Part shown: positions 6,184 through 7,722 of the stretch, in pieces
Numbering within the stretch: position 1 is the stretch's first letter
Layout of the letters: every line of letters begins with the position of its first letter
Position numbers and translations under genes: made by a program
Assembly: GCA_024640445.1 (NCBI GenBank)
Contig: JAHEEZ010000175.1
Coordinates: 1 to 7,722 of the forward strand
DNA from: Acidobacteriota bacterium
GTDB taxonomy: Bacteria; Acidobacteriota; Blastocatellia; Pyrinomonadales; Pyrinomonadaceae
Direction of reading: 5' to 3'
DNA: 7,722 bases
Notes under the pieces: model-generated
Databases searched by the model: none
Seen by the model: only the letters and a program-made list of their open reading frames with translations
Told to the model about the DNA's origin: nothing

Positions 6184-6771
6184 ATGAAAGAGTTTATGCG
6201 CGCGGGTACTGGGATAGTGTCCGCGCTTTTTTTTGTAACATTCCTGACGACCGCGGCTTTGGCGCAGCAGAGTCTTGATGACAAGGTTGACCGGATCCGG
6301 AAGATCTACGCCGAAACGGGCGCGAAGATAGAGAAGGTCGACAGGGGTAGCGAGGACGACCGGAAGGGCGGGATCGCCGTAAACGAACTTGTTGTCAACG
6401 CGGCCGGCAAAAGCTGGCCGGCTGTCGGGACTTACAAGGTGGTTCACCGGTTCTATTACGAGAACGACGAAGAGAATCCGTATCCTTCGAGGCTGCTCAA
6501 GGTGTCAATAGCGACCGAGTCAGCAGCCCGCCGCTATTTCGAGGAATATGTATTTGACCGATCCGGCGCCCTGATCTTCTTCTTTGAACGCTCTGAAGAC
6601 GACAGCAAACCGTCGGAGCGGCGGATCTACTTCGATTCGGGCAAGGCATTCAGGATCATCGATGACGGCAAAACCCGCGACCGTTTGACCGAGGAAGACG
6701 GGATCATCGCGAACGACGTCATGGCGACGGAAAACAAACTCCGCGGCATTTTTGAGGCGACCCTGGATTAG
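6184..6771 (+). CDS. Exported hypothetical protein, about 195 residues
   Basis: I do not recognise the family. From ATG 6184 the product starts with a basic n-region, a hydrophobic core (about 10-23) and ALA before Gln28, a convincing Sec signal peptide. The mature part is highly charged, with a helix-like start (LDDKVDRIRKIYAETGAKIEKV) followed by alternating strands: VGTYKVVHRFYYENDEENPYPSRLLKVSIA, then YFEEYVFDRSGALIFFFER and RRIYFDSGKAFRIIDDGKT. This looks like a small beta-sheet periplasmic protein. There is no Cys, lipobox or membrane anchor after the signal. Three starts are possible: 6163 (9 bases after the PD40 stop, no ribosome binding site), 6184 (weak AGG at good spacing) and 6196. 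I chose 6184, which gives a standard signal peptide. The short distance to the PD40 gene argues for co-transcription with it. Confidence 0.7.
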   Translation: MKEFMRAGTGIVSALFFVTFLTTAALAQQSLDDKVDRIRKIYAETGAKIEKVDRGSEDDRKGGIAVNELVVNAAGKSWPAVGTYKVVHRFYYENDEENPYPSRLLKVSIATESAARRYFEEYVFDRSGALIFFFERSEDDSKPSERRIYFDSGKAFRIIDDGKTRDRLTEEDGIIANDVMATENKLRGIFEATLD

Positions 6772-6790
6772 ATCCCTGTTCGGAAATCCC

Positions 6791-6843
6791 TTCACGCTCA
6801 CGCGTGGAGCTGATTTATGCCGCGCGCTTTGCGCGCTGGTGAA
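6791..6843 (+). repeat. Nested inverted repeats in the gap before the M28 gene
   Basis: TTCAC (6791-6795) can pair with GTGAA (6839-6843). Inside lie the palindrome CACGCGTG (6799-6806) and the hairpin GCGCGC-TTT-GCGCGC (6822-6836). The inner hairpin has six G/C pairs and a three-base loop. It is not followed by a T-run, so it is not a classic intrinsic terminator. It may be a structured 5' leader, an mRNA stabiliser between the two genes, or a copy of a dispersed intergenic repeat. Confidence 0.4.
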
Positions 6844-6870
6844 AATTTTGAAATTCATAGGTTCAAGATT

Positions 6871-7722
6871 ATGAGAAAGCATTTATCAATTTTCGCTCTG
6901 TTAATGATCGCCGCCATCGCGGTTTCCGCGCAAAACGCGAAGGAATCAAAGCTTGAGAAGAACCTGCGGGAGCACGTAACCTACCTCGCATCCGAGGGCC
7001 TGGAAGGCAGGCGTACCGGCGAGAAAGGTGCCACGTTTGCCGCCGGCTACGTCAGCAACATGTTCCAGCAATTCAAGCTGAAACCCGGATACACCGGACC
7101 CGACGGTAAGAAGAGTTTTCTTCAGCCGTTCGAGTACATCTCGGGTGTCGAGCTCGGGGCTTCGAGCAGCTTTATCGTCAATGGTTCCATTATCGAGCTG
7201 AAGAAGGACTGGATGCCGATCGGCTTTTCGCCCAATGCCGACATTTCAGCCGCCGGAATCGTTTTCGCAGGATATGGGATCACAGCGCCCGACCTGAATC
7301 ACGACGATTACGACGGTCTTGATGCCAGGGGCAAGATCGTTGTCGTTCTCGCCGGCACACCGGACAGCGGTAATCCGCACAGCGGATTCGGCCGATTCGG
7401 GCTTCACGCAAAGGCCAACGTCGCCAAAGAAAATGGCGCTGTTGCGCTGATCATCATCTCGAACGTCGAGAACTTCGCGGATGACAAACTCGCGATGCGG
7501 TTCGACCAAAGGCTCGGCGAAACATCGGTTCCGTCGATAGTAGTCTCAAGACAGAAGGCGGCCGAATTGCTGGGCCTGGATTCAACCCAACTGAAAGAGA
7601 TCGAGGAGTTGAACCAGAGAACGGCAGAGGGACCCGGCAAAGTTTCGGTCCGAATAGGGAATCAGCCAAAGCTTGAAGGATCTCTGAAATTTGAAGTAGT
7701 TAAGACGAAGGCCGCGGCCTAC
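6871..7722 (+). CDS. M28-family zinc peptidase with PA domain, N-terminal part (runs off the window)
   Basis: The frame is open from ATG 6871 to the last base, 284 codons, with no stop, so the gene continues beyond the window. A signal peptide (1-20, ending VSA before Gln21) is followed by the typical entry segment LREHVTYLASEGLEGRRTGEKG (32-53), known from M28 aminopeptidase-like proteins. A PA (protease-associated) domain comes next, about 85-265, with IVFAGYGITAPDLNHDDYDGLDARGKIVVVLAG (130-162) and then NGAVALIIISN, VPSIVVSRQKAAELL. The zinc-binding His/Asp/Glu residues of the catalytic domain normally start shortly after this point and are not in the window, so activity cannot be judged. 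Its expected action is release of N-terminal amino acids from peptides in the periplasm or outside the cell. Only a weak AGG (6859-6861) lies before the ATG. It may be transcribed with the two preceding genes. Confidence 0.85.
   Translation, partial: MRKHLSIFALLMIAAIAVSAQNAKESKLEKNLREHVTYLASEGLEGRRTGEKGATFAAGYVSNMFQQFKLKPGYTGPDGKKSFLQPFEYISGVELGASSSFIVNGSIIELKKDWMPIGFSPNADISAAGIVFAGYGITAPDLNHDDYDGLDARGKIVVVLAGTPDSGNPHSGFGRFGLHAKANVAKENGAVALIIISNVENFADDKLAMRFDQRLGETSVPSIVVSRQKAAELLGLDSTQLKEIEELNQRTAEGPGKVSVRIGNQPKLEGSLKFEVVKTKAAAY

Noticed and set aside
6822..6836. GC-rich hairpin as a Rho-independent terminator
   Set aside because: The sequence after the stem is TGGTGAAAATTTTG, without the required T-run next to the stem.

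Overview
The window looks like chromosomal DNA from a bacterium of the Acidobacteriota, probably Blastocatellia/Pyrinomonadaceae-like. This is an inference from gene families, not from a marker gene. The clues are a sigma-70-like factor with an insertion inside region 4, a membrane anti-sigma protein with a TPR tail beside a CHAT-type caspase-like protein, and a PD40-repeat protein followed by an M28 peptidase. No rRNA, tRNA, CRISPR array or recognisable transposase gene is visible.

Layout. Bases 1 to about 300 are visibly AT-richer than the rest. They hold only a tiny minus-strand ORF with a good ribosome binding site and a short perfect inverted repeat. At 305-724 (+) lies the C-terminal part of a CHAT-domain protein, with the catalytic Cys but neither the His half of the domain nor the usual TPR region. 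It ends tail-to-tail in the same CTAG tetranucleotide as the next gene. On the minus strand, a sigma-factor gene (3097-2054) is followed after 46 bases by a zinc-finger anti-sigma gene (2007-721), almost certainly an operon. A 161-base divergent region (3098-3258) separates them from four plus-strand genes for exported proteins. These are a DUF4139-like protein (3259-4926), a TolB/PD40 beta-propeller protein (5110-6153), a small protein of unknown function (6184-6771), and the N-terminal 284 residues of an M28-family peptidase (6871 to the window end).

How the parts may work together. The sigma/anti-sigma pair has the make-up of a membrane-spanning switch: two cytoplasmic HxxxCxxC motifs to hold the sigma factor, one membrane helix, then an outer fibronectin-like domain and a TPR hairpin that could receive a signal. 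The CHAT fragment belongs to a family of His/Cys proteases often found near such regulators, but here it appears truncated and may be inactive. The divergent DUF4139-like gene is a natural candidate target of the sigma factor. All four plus-strand proteins have a Sec-type signal peptide that would be cut just before a glutamine. The PD40 protein and the M28 peptidase suggest envelope or periplasmic peptide handling. Nothing in the window shows that these four genes form one pathway.
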